Under the pieces are notes generated by a model that was not told the DNA's origin, did no database searches, and saw only the letters and a program-made list of their open reading frames with translations. A DNA stretch of 64,000 bases from Bugula neritina (lineage: Eukaryota > Bryozoa > Gymnolaemata > Cheilostomatida > Bugulidae). A program made the position numbers and the translations under genes. Positions 42,801-51,780 of this stretch are shown in pieces; the stretch's first letter is position 1; the number at the start of each line of letters is the position of its first letter. The stretch lies in NCBI GenBank assembly GCA_964035545.1, contig OZ037767.1, positions 8,546,207-8,610,206 on the forward strand, given 5' to 3'.

Positions 42801-45800
42801 GAGTTATATTAACATATTATCATATTATATGAAAGTTATATTAACATATTATCATATTATATGAAAGTTATATTAACACATTACCATAATATATGAAAGT
42901 TATATTAACACATTACCATAATATATGAAAGTTATATTAACACATTACCATAATATATGAAAGTTATATTAACAGATTACCATAATATATGAAAGTTATA
43001 TTAACACATTAACGTAATATATGAAAGTTATATAAACACACTACCATAATGATTATATGTAAGTTATATAAACATATTACCACATTATATGTATTACTTT
43101 AATCCGGTGCATATACTATAATCTATATGGTATAATGCATACTATATGGTACAATGTATACTATGTGGTATAATGCATACTATGTGGTATGATGTGTACT
43201 ATGTGGTATACATTATACCACATACTATAACTATAGGTTCCCCACCAACTATATGGACCTGTGCTATATTAGGTGGAACACAGGGTCATATACTGACACT
43301 ACCAATCATTTGTAACATATTACATGGTCATATATTACAAATAATTGATTTAATATATGACACAAGGTAAGCTATTACCAATTATTGCAACAAATGAATT
43401 TCAGAAATTCTGACGCTTCCACAAAACTACTGATTACTCAGCAAACATTGCCATCAAATAAAATAAAAATTCTGAAGAGAAATTATGCCGCAAGTTTTAG
43501 GAGATATGAGGGCGCCTGGCTAATCCCGTACCCATTGAAGACTGGCGTTATGTTGGAAATTCTTAGATAATAGCCATAGCAAAGGCTTACAGAAAAGATT
43601 AAAGTAAGTCTGATTTCTCCTTTAAATATTGAATAAAATGATTAGTTATTTTAAAATATCTAAACTTTGCATTTATCTGCTGAAAAACAGCATATAGAGA
43701 GAGAAAATTATTGAACTATTTCTCTTGGTTGAATTTTTGTTTACAACAAGCTTTAACCAGTATATTACAAACATATCTTCCTTTTTAAAACAACTCCATC
43801 AGTAGGATGTACTTGTTATACAACAACTGGAGAGTGGGTGTAGAACCTGAGAGATAACAAGATGAGAATGGACATAGGAGTGGAGAGATGAGAATGGACA
43901 TAGGAGTGGAGAGATGAGAATGGACATAGGAGTGGAGAGATGAGAATGGACATAAAGTGGAGAGATGAGAATGGACATAGGAGTGGAGAGATGAGAATGG
44001 ACATAGGAGTGGAGAGATGAGAATGGACATAGGAGTGGAGAGATGAGAATGGACATGTTGCTTATGTAAGACAATACCCCAACCATACATATCATTGAGA
44101 CAGTAAAAGTAGTCAATTTGAGGGTAGTTCAACAGACTTGGAGCTATGTTAAGGCACCACCATATAACACCACTTATTACCACCATTACCATTGACTAAG
44201 ATTGAGGGATTACTATTCCCAGCTTTCCATATCCTTCCCAGATGCTGGGGCCACACCATAGGAAAAGGCTCCTAGACTGGTTGTGGAAGAAAGGGCTGGG
44301 GAACAGGATTTGTCCTGGACTAATGAAATGACTCCTAATGTACTTATGATTGAACAGATTTGGGACTTCAGCACATCCTGGTCAGAGTGGTTACTTCCAC
44401 AACTAATAAGCTAATAACTTCAAGGTTTAAACTTTAGGCACAAAAAGATAAGCCCCTAGATCACATATGGAACGAACTTGAAAACAAATTAAAAATGAAA
44501 ACAACATATATGATAGCAATCTAGAATAATATTATAGTCATTTAAACAGGCGAAATATTTGGCAGGCATTTGCAAGTACTGCTGGCAGACTTAACTAGGG
44601 AGATAGGGTACTTTACTACCTGGGCCTTAGGGCAACCCCCCCCCTCCCACCTATAATATGAGTTTGATATCAGTAAAAGTATTATTTAATATTTTCAAGT
44701 GTCGCCATATTTTGAGAGTCCTGACAGTCATGCTGAAGGTCACTGTAATGTGAGTTCTATGCTAATGCTTACAAAATTAGCCAATCACCTTGCAGCTTGA
44801 ATTTATCTCAAACTGACCACATTGTGGCAATCCTAATCCTTCATCTACCAAAAAATGGTGAAAAAACTCAAAGAATGGAACTGGTAATCTGCTGGTAGAT
44901 TAACATTGTGCTACTTTGTTCTATGATGTTTCAAGAGTGGCCTGGAATGCCTAGCAAATTTAGCATTCAATTTACACATCTTCAGACATCGAATTACACA
45001 AATTGGGCATTCCCATTGGAGTATTATAGTAAGTTATCAGTTGTAAGAGCTGTAATTATTTAATCTATAAAATTAATAGAATATCGTTATTACTTTAATG
45101 TTCATAATTACCATAAAACAAAATGTACAATAGCTTGGCTCTGGCACCAATTAAATTAGGCTATACATAATAATGAATTTAGTAGCAAGTAGCCATTATT
45201 CCTGCTCTTTAATTAGTGTACGGCTCATGCCGGCCATTCCTTTACCAACTGACAAATCACTACCACACTAACCCATCAGCTACACTTGTTTTTTGTAAAG
45301 TCGAGGAGATGGAATTATTCTATAAGCAGCTCCGAGCTGGGGGTGACTGGGTGCAATAGTGTGGGATTCTTGAGTTTTGAGTTCCAACTTGAACCCCCAA
45401 CTCCAAACTCGAGAATACCAAGCTATTGCACTCAGTCACCCCCAACTCAGAGCTGCTTATAGACCCACTAGAGAAAGCTAAATATTTGCACATATAAAGC
45501 AGTCAGCTTTAGCTTGTAATAATACAGTTGTTCTAATAAAAATAAGATAATTGAATTTTCTTTTAGCAGTTGTCTATATGGTGGGACATTATTTGGTGGG
45601 ACATTATATGGTGGGATATTATATGGTGGGACATTATATGGTGGGACATTATATGGTGGGACATTATATGGTGGGACATTATATGGTGGGACATTATATG
45701 GTGGGACATTATATGGTGGGACATTATATGGTGGGACATTATATGGTGGGGCATTATATGGGACACTAGCTAATCTGTAATCTATACTTCCACCTGTAAT

Positions 45801-48800
45801 TAAAAGATTAATCTCCCCACGTAGCCCTACTTGCCACGTACATCTAAAGGAAAGCTGGGCGCTAGCTGACCCTTTGAGAAGGCTATTGATTAGCTAAGAA
45901 GAGAAGATAGAACTCACAAGTACACTCAGAGATGGTGATAGCAACTTCAAGTGTTTTGTTAAATCAGCTGCTCTGAGCAAACATAAATCTGATGACAATG
46001 TTTTAGCAGCCATAGCAGGTTGCCATCATCACATAATAGCCATATGAAGACTCTAACGACAACCTTGTAAAAACCTAGTAGGATCCTAATAAAACCCTAA
46101 CAGGATCCTAGCAGTCCTGGTTTACCAAACCATGAATTCATTAAAAAGTACTAAAAGCACTAAAAAGATATGAACACCTTTCTAACTGTTAACTGGATGT
46201 CACCCTAGCCAAAGTTTCTATAAGAAGATTACAGTATAGTAATGAAACCAGAATGAACATTAAGGCGTATAGAACCGAGGCTAGAGTTTACATAATGCAG
46301 CTTTTTATTATAAACAGCCAACCACTCTACTTGGTTAGATCCGGGCAGCAAAGGTTTAGCCGATTTTAAAATAGTATATAGGACAAGTGAATGCATCACT
46401 AAAACACAGTGTAACTTACAGAAGATGGGGGTACTGTGTAGGTCCATGATAAATAGAATGCCTTTTCATCCACCTGGAGCAAACAAGGCATTGGTGTGCC
46501 CAGTTCCTGCAAGTTGAATAACATAAACATAGACTTATTATATACTGGTTATAAGTAATTAAAGTAGAGATGTACATGTAGTTTAGGACTGGCTGGCTGA
46601 AGGTTTGCAGGTACATAAGTGTATACTGTATAAAGATCAATGCCAATCACTGGCAGCATGTTTATTGGTGATGGATTACCAGAACACACTGGCAGGGTAC
46701 ATAACATACTAGTTGTAAAATCAGAGTAAGAGTTCTGCGGCAGCAGCTTTTTCAGCAGCATGCCGCCAGCAGGTGTGAGGTTTACAGGTAAAGGTACTCT
46801 GCCTTTTAAACTTCAACAAGAAAGGCGGTGAAAGAAGTTGCTGCCGTTATTATAACTGGCAGCAAATTCAAAGCGTCACCACCATTTTAGTCTCTGCTAT
46901 CAGAAAATAAAACTTATACATCTTAGAACAAGAATTCTTTGAAAGGAAACAGAATAGACGTTAGGAAATATATGCTGCAAAGTGCACTGTATAAATGAGA
47001 TATTATTCACACTACCACATGCAATGGAATTTAGTGACAGTAACATACAGCTGGTTATATAAGGACCAACCAATAACCAACTCCCCCACATTCACCAAAC
47101 TGACTCAGCTCTGAGTGACACCCTTAGGTGTCAATGTCATTACACAGCTACAGCACACTGTGGTAGTATAACTTACACAGCTACAGCACATGGTGGTAGT
47201 ATGACTTACACAGCTACAGCACACTGTGGTAGTATGACTTACACAGCTGTCAGCTACGCACCAACTCACTCTTTCCTTGCAACTCTTAAATAAAAAACTA
47301 ACTAGCACATGTAAAACATGCCAATGTAATGTCCCTTAAGCTAGCTGTTTTAGGCACTACTGGAACTCTGCATCAAATGCAACACCAACACTAATACATT
47401 CTACTGAGCAGTTATATCTAGGAGTAATAATTAGTTCATACAGAGTAGCAGTCTAATCTAACTAATTTATATAATCTAATAACTTCTGGTGGAACCACAG
47501 TAGTATAATATCTCCCCCACACAGTGCAAACAATAAGCAGCAGCCAAAGGGTTAGCAAACAAACAAGATTATCAGTAACTGAAGGTCTTATATAATCAAA
47601 GCTGGCATTTATATAATGGTCATATTTTCAGATCGGAGTTGAGTTTGAATTTTCAACAGCATTACATTCAGACAGATTTGGTGAAATACTTGTGTGATTT
47701 TACTTTCTGTATACCATTAATAGAGGTCAGGGGATATGCTAAACATCTAACCACATTGGGACATGATAAACTGACAGCTATTGAAACTATGCAGAGATTG
47801 AAATGTTTCTAAAATGGTAATTTTCTTGCTGGCGAAAGTTTGTGTATCCAATATGAATGTAGGGAAAGTTTAGCACAACACTGCAAATCACATTTACCAA
47901 GAGGGTTTTATAGCATTGGGCATATAAATACACAATTCTTACACTGCTCAGCCAATCAGAGGACACCAAACAGTTTTGCAAAATGTCACCAGTTTTCTAG
48001 AAACTTATAATGAAAGCCCAAAATGGCCATTTTATGGAGCCTCCCAATGTGTACAGATTTTAAAATGTTTTAGTTTTAGCAAAAGTGGGTTAGAGAAAAG
48101 TTGAGTTCAAGCAATGAGATAAAACTACCATCAGAAAATGCAGGTCTAATGTGCAAACAGTTTCGAAGCAGATTTTCCTATTAATCTCCTTCGTGGGCAT
48201 ACTTTTTAGCAAAGTTGTCAGACTTAAAATTTAAACTATATGTAAGCAACACCAGCATAAAATTCAATTGAACAAAAAATTAGAGAATGAATAGTTTGTT
48301 CACTACTAGATGCACGGTCTATTATCTACATACAGTGGAAGTGAGTTATATAGTGCAGAATCCCTGACACACTTTATTTGTGCAGTATGAAAATACTTCT
48401 ATATATCTCAGCTGAGCAGCTGTGATCTAGGGGTTAGAGCATTGGGTTTGCTTAGTAAACACAAAGTCATGGGTTCTAACTTGACAAAGACCATTGGTGA
48501 TGTTAGGAAGAGCATCCAGTCATAATTGCTCCTGTGCTCCATCTGGACAAGTCCTCAGCCCGATCTAATAAAAAACCTTTCCCTCAAGGGTTTCTCGCAG
48601 GGATAATGACTATAAACTTCCGTGAGTTTTTATATATCTTAGCCATCATCTACAAACTGTTTTAAAGTTATATGCTCAAAACATATATTGTTTTATAATA
48701 CATTTTATGCAACCATGTATTGAATTGCTTTGGGGTTTCTGATCACTTGCTTATGACGTTTCCAGCTGGCTATGAAGTCAGTAGTATTATAAAACTAATA

Positions 48801-49183
48801 GTAATTATTACAAACTTTCCTTGCATGTTATTCTTAGCTGCTGCAATACACAGCTTTATCACTGGGCTGACTTGAAAGTTTAAACTGATCAGAAATCCCA
48901 AATCAATTTAATACAGGGCTGCATAAAATGCGTTATAAAACAAAATCATTCGAGCATGTAACCTAAAGCAGTCTGTAGATGATAGCTAAGATATATATAT
49001 ATAAGAATATTCTAATAGTGCATAAATGAAGTGAGTAAGGGATTCTTTAAGCCTGATGTTTACACACTCAAAAGCACTACATACCTCGTCCCATCTCATG
49101 ACTTTTTCTCCATTCTGCAAGGCTGCTGGTACAGAGTTTGACTCCAACTTGAGCACATGGACCCCAGGCTTAGCACTAGCCAT
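19923..49183 (-). CDS. PLCB: Phospholipase C beta, complete, 30 coding exons, 1346 residues
   Basis: PLC beta hydrolyses phosphatidylinositol 4,5-bisphosphate to IP3 and diacylglycerol under Gq and G-beta-gamma control at the plasma membrane. The spliced frame is 4041 bases and all 29 junction phases agree. It has the family order: PH domain, EF hands, catalytic X, acidic X-Y linker, catalytic Y, C2, proline-poor linker, and a long basic coiled-coil C-terminal domain unique to the beta class. Human PLCB1 has 1216 residues; the excess here lies in the X-Y linker and the segment after C2. The ATG ([13 protein letters not shown]) matches PLCB1 MAGAQPGVHALQL and has an in-frame TAG 30 bases upstream (49211-49213). 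The sequence reads closer to the PLCB1/2/3 type than to PLCB4, judged by eye. Exon coordinates are given in the domain entries. Confidence 0.97.
20180..20560. repeat. 31/34-base minisatellite in PLC-beta intron 29, touching the exon 29 donor
   Basis: Units of the type GAGTATATGTGTATATTACT plus CACTCACACTA alternate with a three-base-longer version (GAGTATAATATGTG). There are about 11 or 12 copies. On the minus strand each copy reads TGTGAGTGAGTAATATAC, nearly identical to the genuine exon 29 end and donor TGTGAGTGG|GTGAGTAATA. Confidence 0.95.
21321..21422. mobile_element. Palindromic MITE-like element, copy 1 (truncated left arm)
   Basis: The left end TATATAAGCAGCTGAGTTGG and the right end CCCGAACTAGGAGCTGCTTG are inverted, with CAAGAACTGCAAACTATTGC and CACTCAGTCACCCCC shared with copies at 39333 and 45318. 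The left arm has lost most of its length. It sits in PLC-beta intron 27. Confidence 0.75.
21480..21613. repeat. Two-copy direct duplication of about 65 bases
   Basis: AGGAAGTCCCAACTAACGTA at the start is repeated as CGGAAGTCCCGACCAACGTA near 21549. Both copies continue ACCCTTCAA...AGCTGAGGCTAGAAACATG. Confidence 0.85.
21925..22110 (-). mobile_element. tRNA-derived SINE, copy D
   Basis: Read on the minus strand it starts GCAGCAGTGATCTCGTAGTT and AGAGTGCTGGTCTAGTAAGC, has the box B-like ATGGGTTCCAAAC, and ends GGGGTTCTCACAGGGGTGA. It is the most divergent of the four copies and lies in PLC-beta intron 26. Confidence 0.7.
22111..23623. other. Most of PLC-beta intron 26, nothing further recognised
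   Basis: AT-rich intron sequence right of SINE copy D. Open frames on either strand lack splice sites in phase and any familiar motif. Confidence 0.45.
23757..23990. repeat. 16-base minisatellite in PLC-beta intron 25, next to the exon 26 acceptor
   Basis: Units GTAGAGAATACTTACA and shortened variants run from about 18 bases upstream of exon 26. On the minus strand each copy contains TGTAAGTATTC, a near-consensus 5' splice site word (GTAAGTAT). Confidence 0.9.
24130..24640. repeat. 20-base minisatellite in PLC-beta intron 25, next to the exon 25 donor
   Basis: The unit GAGAGTGCAGATACTACAGT is repeated about 25 times and stops about 15 bases from the exon 25 donor at 24654. On the minus strand each copy reads TCTCACTGTAG, which is 3' splice site-like. 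Confidence 0.95.
25165..25290. repeat. Short degenerate tandem repeat in PLC-beta intron 24
   Basis: ACTCTGACATATA and TTCTTCATACTCTGACATAT recur three to four times with indels. Confidence 0.75.
26330..26590. repeat. 26-base minisatellite in PLC-beta intron 23
   Basis: The unit AGTAGTAACTATGGTAACAT plus GTGAAT (or GTAAAA, GTTAAT) is present about nine times. It lies 190 bases or more downstream of the exon 23 donor. Confidence 0.93.
28271..29216 (-). CDS. PLCB: PLC beta exons 19-21: C2 domain
   Basis: Exons 29216-29052, 28677-28578 and 28375-28271 (residues 776-898). [55 protein letters not shown] and [13 protein letters not shown] follow the C2 strand order of PLC beta. Confidence 0.96.
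29769..31117 (-). CDS. PLCB: PLC beta exons 16-18: catalytic Y domain
   Basis: Exons 31117-31021, 30522-30365 and 29975-29769 (residues 622-775). [45 protein letters not shown] and [15 protein letters not shown] match the Y-domain core closely. [10 protein letters not shown] and FDPF lead into the C2 domain. Confidence 0.97.
30809..30842. repeat. (TCAA)n microsatellite in PLC-beta intron 16
   Basis: AATCAATCAATCAATCAATC continuing to CGATCAATG, about seven units with one substitution. Confidence 0.9.
31309..33738 (-). CDS. PLCB: PLC beta exons 11-15: X-Y linker
   Basis: Exons 33738-33648, 32341-32255, 32116-31991, 31687-31581 and 31386-31309 (residues 459-621). [20 protein letters not shown] keeps the conserved start of the linker. 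The rest is Ser/Asp/Glu-rich and variable, ending in the acidic run [20 protein letters not shown]. In PLC beta the acidic linker occludes the active site and confers autoinhibition. It is about twice as long as in human PLCB1, judged by eye. Confidence 0.93.
31700..31915. repeat. Degenerate 20/21-base AT-rich repeat in PLC-beta intron 13
   Basis: The unit ATACACATATAATATAATAC recurs from about 13 bases upstream of the exon 14 acceptor, with the cleanest copies at 31775-31880. Confidence 0.85.
33021..33255. mobile_element. Long-arm palindromic (MITE-like) element in PLC-beta intron 11
   Basis: Arms of about 78 bases are inverted: GTCATTTTACTTAATTTAGT at the left pairs with ACTAAATTAAGTAAAATGAC at the right, and TTTTTAGCTATTTTTCACAA with TTGTGAAAAATAGCTAAAAC. 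The central spacer holds a second small inverted repeat, AATTAATCAA/TTGATTAATT. It has no coding capacity. Confidence 0.88.
33865..36048 (-). CDS. PLCB: PLC beta exons 8-10: catalytic X domain
   Basis: Exons 36048-35902, 34317-34074 and 33949-33865 (residues 300-458). Catalytic and calcium-binding residues are all present: His343 and Asn344 in NSSHNTYL, Glu373 and Asp375 in IELDCW, His391 in ITHG, Glu425 in SFENH. The enzyme is therefore predicted active. Exon 10 ends with [16 protein letters not shown], the end of the X domain. Confidence 0.97.
34335..34560. repeat. Degenerate ATAGTATAGC-type repeat in PLC-beta intron 8
   Basis: Words ATAGTATA, GTATAGCATA and GTATATAATGTATAGTA are reiterated from about 45 bases upstream of the exon 9 acceptor. 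The long minus-strand frame across it (Ile/Tyr-rich) is an artefact joined to exon 9. Confidence 0.85.
34561..35690. other. PLC-beta intron 8 interior
   Basis: AT-rich intron with a run of ten C at about 35047-35056. I see no other element. Confidence 0.45.
35690..35880. repeat. Degenerate tandem repeat abutting the PLC-beta exon 8 donor
   Basis: Units of the type AGCTACATGTAGTGTATGTAT or TAGTTACATGTAGTGTATGA are present about seven times and end about 20 bases from the donor at 35901. Confidence 0.88.
36468..38036 (-). CDS. PLCB: PLC beta exons 6-7: EF-hand region
   Basis: Exons 38036-37851 and 36655-36468 (residues 175-299). [17 protein letters not shown] aligns with DRKRVETALEACSLP, and [13 protein letters not shown] with the invariant [13 protein letters not shown] of human PLCB1. 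Exon 6 is preceded within 10 bases by a 24-base minisatellite. Confidence 0.95.
38041..38205. repeat. 24-base minisatellite abutting the PLC-beta exon 6 acceptor
   Basis: The unit CAGGTACTTGTTGACTATAC plus CTGA (or CTGG) is repeated about six to seven times. Because 24 is a multiple of three, frames stay open on both strands; these are not genes. Confidence 0.93.
38434..49183 (-). CDS. PLCB: PLC beta exons 1-5: N-terminal PH domain
   Basis: Exons 49183-49085, 46506-46420, 42791-42726, 39295-39161 and 38570-38434 (residues 1-174). Residues 1-33 match the conserved PLC-beta start, and [16 protein letters not shown] (exon 4) fits the PH-domain strand that reads YGPDLVNISHLNLVAF in human PLCB1. 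Exon 5 opens with [10 protein letters not shown], the PH C-terminal helix. Exon 1 to 4 junctions are all phase 0; exon 5 ends in phase 2. An open 78-base segment at 38946-39023 in intron 4 is left out. Confidence 0.93.
38659..38868 (+). mobile_element. tRNA-derived SINE, copy B (best preserved)
   Basis: Head GCAGCCGTGGTCTAGGGGTT with box A-like TGGTCTAGGGG and box B-like GGTTGAGCC, body CATTGGTGATGTTAGGAAGA and GCATCTAGTCATAATTGCTC, tail GTTTCTCACGGGGATAGTGA then CTATAAACTTGTGTGAG. It lies in PLC-beta intron 4, antisense to the gene. The head resembles Glu/Asp/Gly-type tRNAs with a GGTCTAG box A, but the parent tRNA is not established. Confidence 0.85.
39333..39491. mobile_element. Palindromic MITE-like element, copy 2
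   Basis: Left end ATCTATAAGCAGCTCAGAGT and right end CCAACTCCAACTGCTTATAGA are inverted. Further in, GGATATTGAGTTTAGAGTTG pairs with CTCTAAACTCGAGAACCCC and the centre is GGGGGTTC...CCCC. It lies in PLC-beta intron 3. Confidence 0.85.
39492..42725. other. PLC-beta intron 3 interior
   Basis: About 3.2 kb of intron. A small inverted repeat (AAATCATCTAG at about 41605, CTAGATGATTT at about 41645) is the only structure noticed. The open frames at 41015-41248 and 41704-41922 have no supporting splice phase or motif. Confidence 0.45.
42800..43110. repeat. 32-base minisatellite abutting the PLC-beta exon 3 acceptor
   Basis: The unit AATATATGAAAGTTATATTA plus ACACATTACCAT is present about eight times, beginning within about 10 bases of the exon 3 acceptor. 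It grades into degenerate copies and a TATGTGGTATAATGCATAC cluster to about 43215. Confidence 0.92.
43860..44056. repeat. 26-base minisatellite in PLC-beta intron 2
   Basis: The unit GAGAATGGACATAGGAGTGG plus AGAGAT is repeated about seven to eight times, with one two-base deletion near 43953. Open frames over it are artefacts. Confidence 0.95.
44057..45317. other. PLC-beta intron 2, central part
   Basis: No feature other than a C-rich run at 44635-44650. Confidence 0.45.
45318..45465. mobile_element. Palindromic MITE-like element, copy 3 (longest arms)
   Basis: Left arm TCTATAAGCAGCTCCGAGCT then GGGGGTGACTGGGTGCAATA pairs with the right arm TATTGCACTCAGTCACCCCC then AACTCAGAGCTGCTTATAGA. 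The two arms span nearly the whole element. It lies in PLC-beta intron 2. Confidence 0.9.
45575..45772. repeat. 15-base minisatellite in PLC-beta intron 2
   Basis: The unit GTGGGACATTATATG is repeated about 12 to 13 times almost without change. Frames stay open on three readings because 15 is a multiple of three; they are not coding. Confidence 0.96.
47125..47245. repeat. 33-base tandem repeat in PLC-beta intron 1
   Basis: The unit TACACAGCTACAGCACACTG plus TGGTAGTATGACT is present about three times. Confidence 0.9.
48411..48632 (+). mobile_element. tRNA-derived SINE, copy C
   Basis: Head GCTGAGCAGCTGTGATCTAG and GGGTTAGAGCATTGGG, box B-like TGGGTTCTAACTT, body CATTGGTGATGTTAGGAAGA, tail GTTTCTCGCAGGGATAATGA then CTATAAACTTCCGTGAG. 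It lies in PLC-beta intron 1, antisense to the gene. Confidence 0.85.
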
Positions 49184-49254
49184 CTCGACGGGCAGGTCGG
49201 GTGGCTTCCACTAATACCTTCATTATACAGCAGTGCTTAGTGTTAATAATATAT

Positions 49255-49555
49255 AGCATGGTATGTAACCTACACAGAGTACAGTAGAGTATACAGAGTA
49301 ATCTACGCAGAGTACAGTAGAGTATACAGAGTAACCTACGCAGAGTACAGTAGAGTATACAGAGTAACCTACGCAGAGTACAGTAGAGTATACAGAGTAA
49401 CCTACACAGAGTACAGTAGAGTATACAGAGTAACCTACACAGAGTACAGCAGAGTATACAGAGTAACCTACAGAGAGTACAGTAGAGTATACAGAATTAC
49501 CTACACAGAGTACAGTAGAGTATACAGAGTAACCTACACAGAGTACAGTAAACTT
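49255..49555. repeat. 33-base minisatellite just upstream of the PLC-beta start codon
   Basis: The unit GAGTACAGTAGAGTATACAG plus AGTAACCTACGCA is repeated about nine times. It begins about 70 bases upstream of the ATG. A minus-strand TATTAG at about 49212 could be an acceptor, in which case the array sits in a 5' UTR intron. Confidence 0.93.
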
Positions 49556-51159
49556 TAATTTATACCTAGTCCAAGTGTAACTAACTATAACAGCCCACCT
49601 AAAGGTAATACTCTTCAGGTAATTAAAACACTAATACTTGCAAAGTAAACATAATGAGATTATGGTGATGATGATTCATATCAAACTCAAGTGTTTACTA
49701 GTATAATGTAAAATATGGCTGTAAATAACAGAAATAGTCAGTGCTAAGGTATTCACAGGTGCTTTCAATATGCATAGTTCTGTTAGAGATAGATTTTAAT
49801 ATTGTCATGCAAGCAAAAGCAATAACTAACATTGTTTTTCATTAACCTTAGAACTGATACCTAAATATTCAGTATAGGTAGAGTGAACACTTTACAAAAC
49901 TGAAACAATACAGCTACCCTTTACGTATTGTAATGACTATATTATATTTCATCTTGTCAGCATTTATAGACTACCAGGTATTAAGTTAGCTGACAGAATA
50001 TAGCTAAATGTAATTTGATGCTTTGAAGCTGCTCTTCTCATACACAGGCAAATATTTGAAAACCTAATGCTAGTTCCCATTTAATCCCAAGTCATAAATC
50101 ATAATGATGGTTTTAAAGTCTGTTAGGTTAGTTATTTTTCAACCCAACTAAGTCATGCTTCTAGGATTAGCTGTGTGCCATTTGCAGACATATACTTCCC
50201 AGTGGGCTCCTCCATTCGACTATATAAGGCCAGGAATCAAACACTAATTGGGACCAAGTTTGTGTTCTTTACTTCAAGAACGGGTAGGAATCACAATGTG
50301 TAGGTTGGCAATGCATACACATTCCACATAGAATAAAATGTTTAAAGAGGTTGAGGAGATGGTTTACTTGAAGATGTGCATGAAAAACATTGCTTTTACT
50401 AAAGTATATAGTCACTGAAGAACAACCAGTAAAACATTATGAACTGCATACATAAGGCTCAGCCATAATGTGCTTTATAAAACACCGCAATGGAATCTTG
50501 TTTCAACATAGGCAGTAGCTGTGACTATGGATTTATGTTGACAATGCAAAAGAAAGCAGCAACTAAATTCTATATATTCAACTTATATTTAAAAAAAAAA
50601 CATTTTTTGTTGCAAAGTTTAGTTTTTTCAACAGGCCTAAGGGTTACTGCAAACAAATATAAGTAGTTTACTATACACTTCAGAGTTATATTTGAAATCT
50701 TTCTGTAACTGTTTCAGCTATGCTTAGTCTTAACAATGCTATTAATAGCTAAATGGTTACTAAATTTTCACTATAAACATGAGCTAGTTCTTAAATATTG
50801 AATGTTAATTATAAATAACAGACTTATTGCTCAAGACTCACATACCATTAGTATTGGCACATCACATTCAGTATCGTTCACTTTCACTAGCTTATTCATA
50901 TTGAAATTAAATAACACAATTTAATTGCACTCTAAGTACTCAAGAAGAGCAGTGAAAATAAAGCTTATACTTATAGTTATATAATTTTTGAAAAACAATG
51001 ATTTTCAATATGGAGTTGAATATATAAGTCTGATTTCTTTATAGTTTATTTTCAAACAAAAAAGTGGCATTATACTCGTAGGTCATTACCATTGCGATTG
51101 TAGACAGGAGTTATGCAAACTACCATGGAAATAAAATAAATCACCAAATCAAAATAGCA

Positions 51160-51780
51160 ATTAAGCTCAAGTTTGACTTGAAGTCTAACTCTTAGTTTAC
51201 CTTTTTGAAATGAGTTGCATGGGTTGACTTTAAACTTAAGTTTAACACATCTACTTTGGTGATTACTTAAAATAAATAAGCAGTGCTAATACTAATAGTA
51301 ATAGTAATACTAATAGTAATACTAATAGCCATAAATGATAAAAATGTAGATTAATAAAAAAAGTACTGCATACTGATACAGAATAGACACAGACAGTATG
51401 AGTATCACTATTAGTATGACTATGAGTAACTTCAATCCGCTAATACTTCACCTTTATCTTAGAGTTCTAGTTATACTAATAGTAATAATATTGAAATTCA
51501 AAACCCTCACCCTGAAACTTGAGAGTGAAACATGAACTCAAAATCACTTTAAAAATGAAAATGCAACATAATTACATTCATATTGGTGATTTTAATCATA
51601 ATTTATAAACTAATAGTAATTTATAAAACAGTAATTGTAAAACATTTAAACTAAAAGTAAAAGTTGAAGTAAATTAAAATTAAAATATTTATTTATTAAA
51701 TAGTAAAACTAAACTAATATCAATTATCAATTATACAATATGAATATCAATATACGTTGAGTTTTACAAACTATATGTTT
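51160..51780. repeat. Degenerate low-complexity tract upstream of PLC beta
   Basis: TAATACTAATAGTAATAGTA, AGTATGAGTATCACTATTAG and TTGACTTGAAGTCTAACTC are typical pieces, the same vocabulary as at 1490-2690. Confidence 0.65.

Noticed and set aside
45551..45773. Repeat-encoded proteins (MVGHY and similar) on both strands
   Set aside because: The 15-base unit keeps several frames open by arithmetic alone; there is no start context, splice site or flanking coding sequence. The arrays at 38041 and 43860 were rejected for the same reason.
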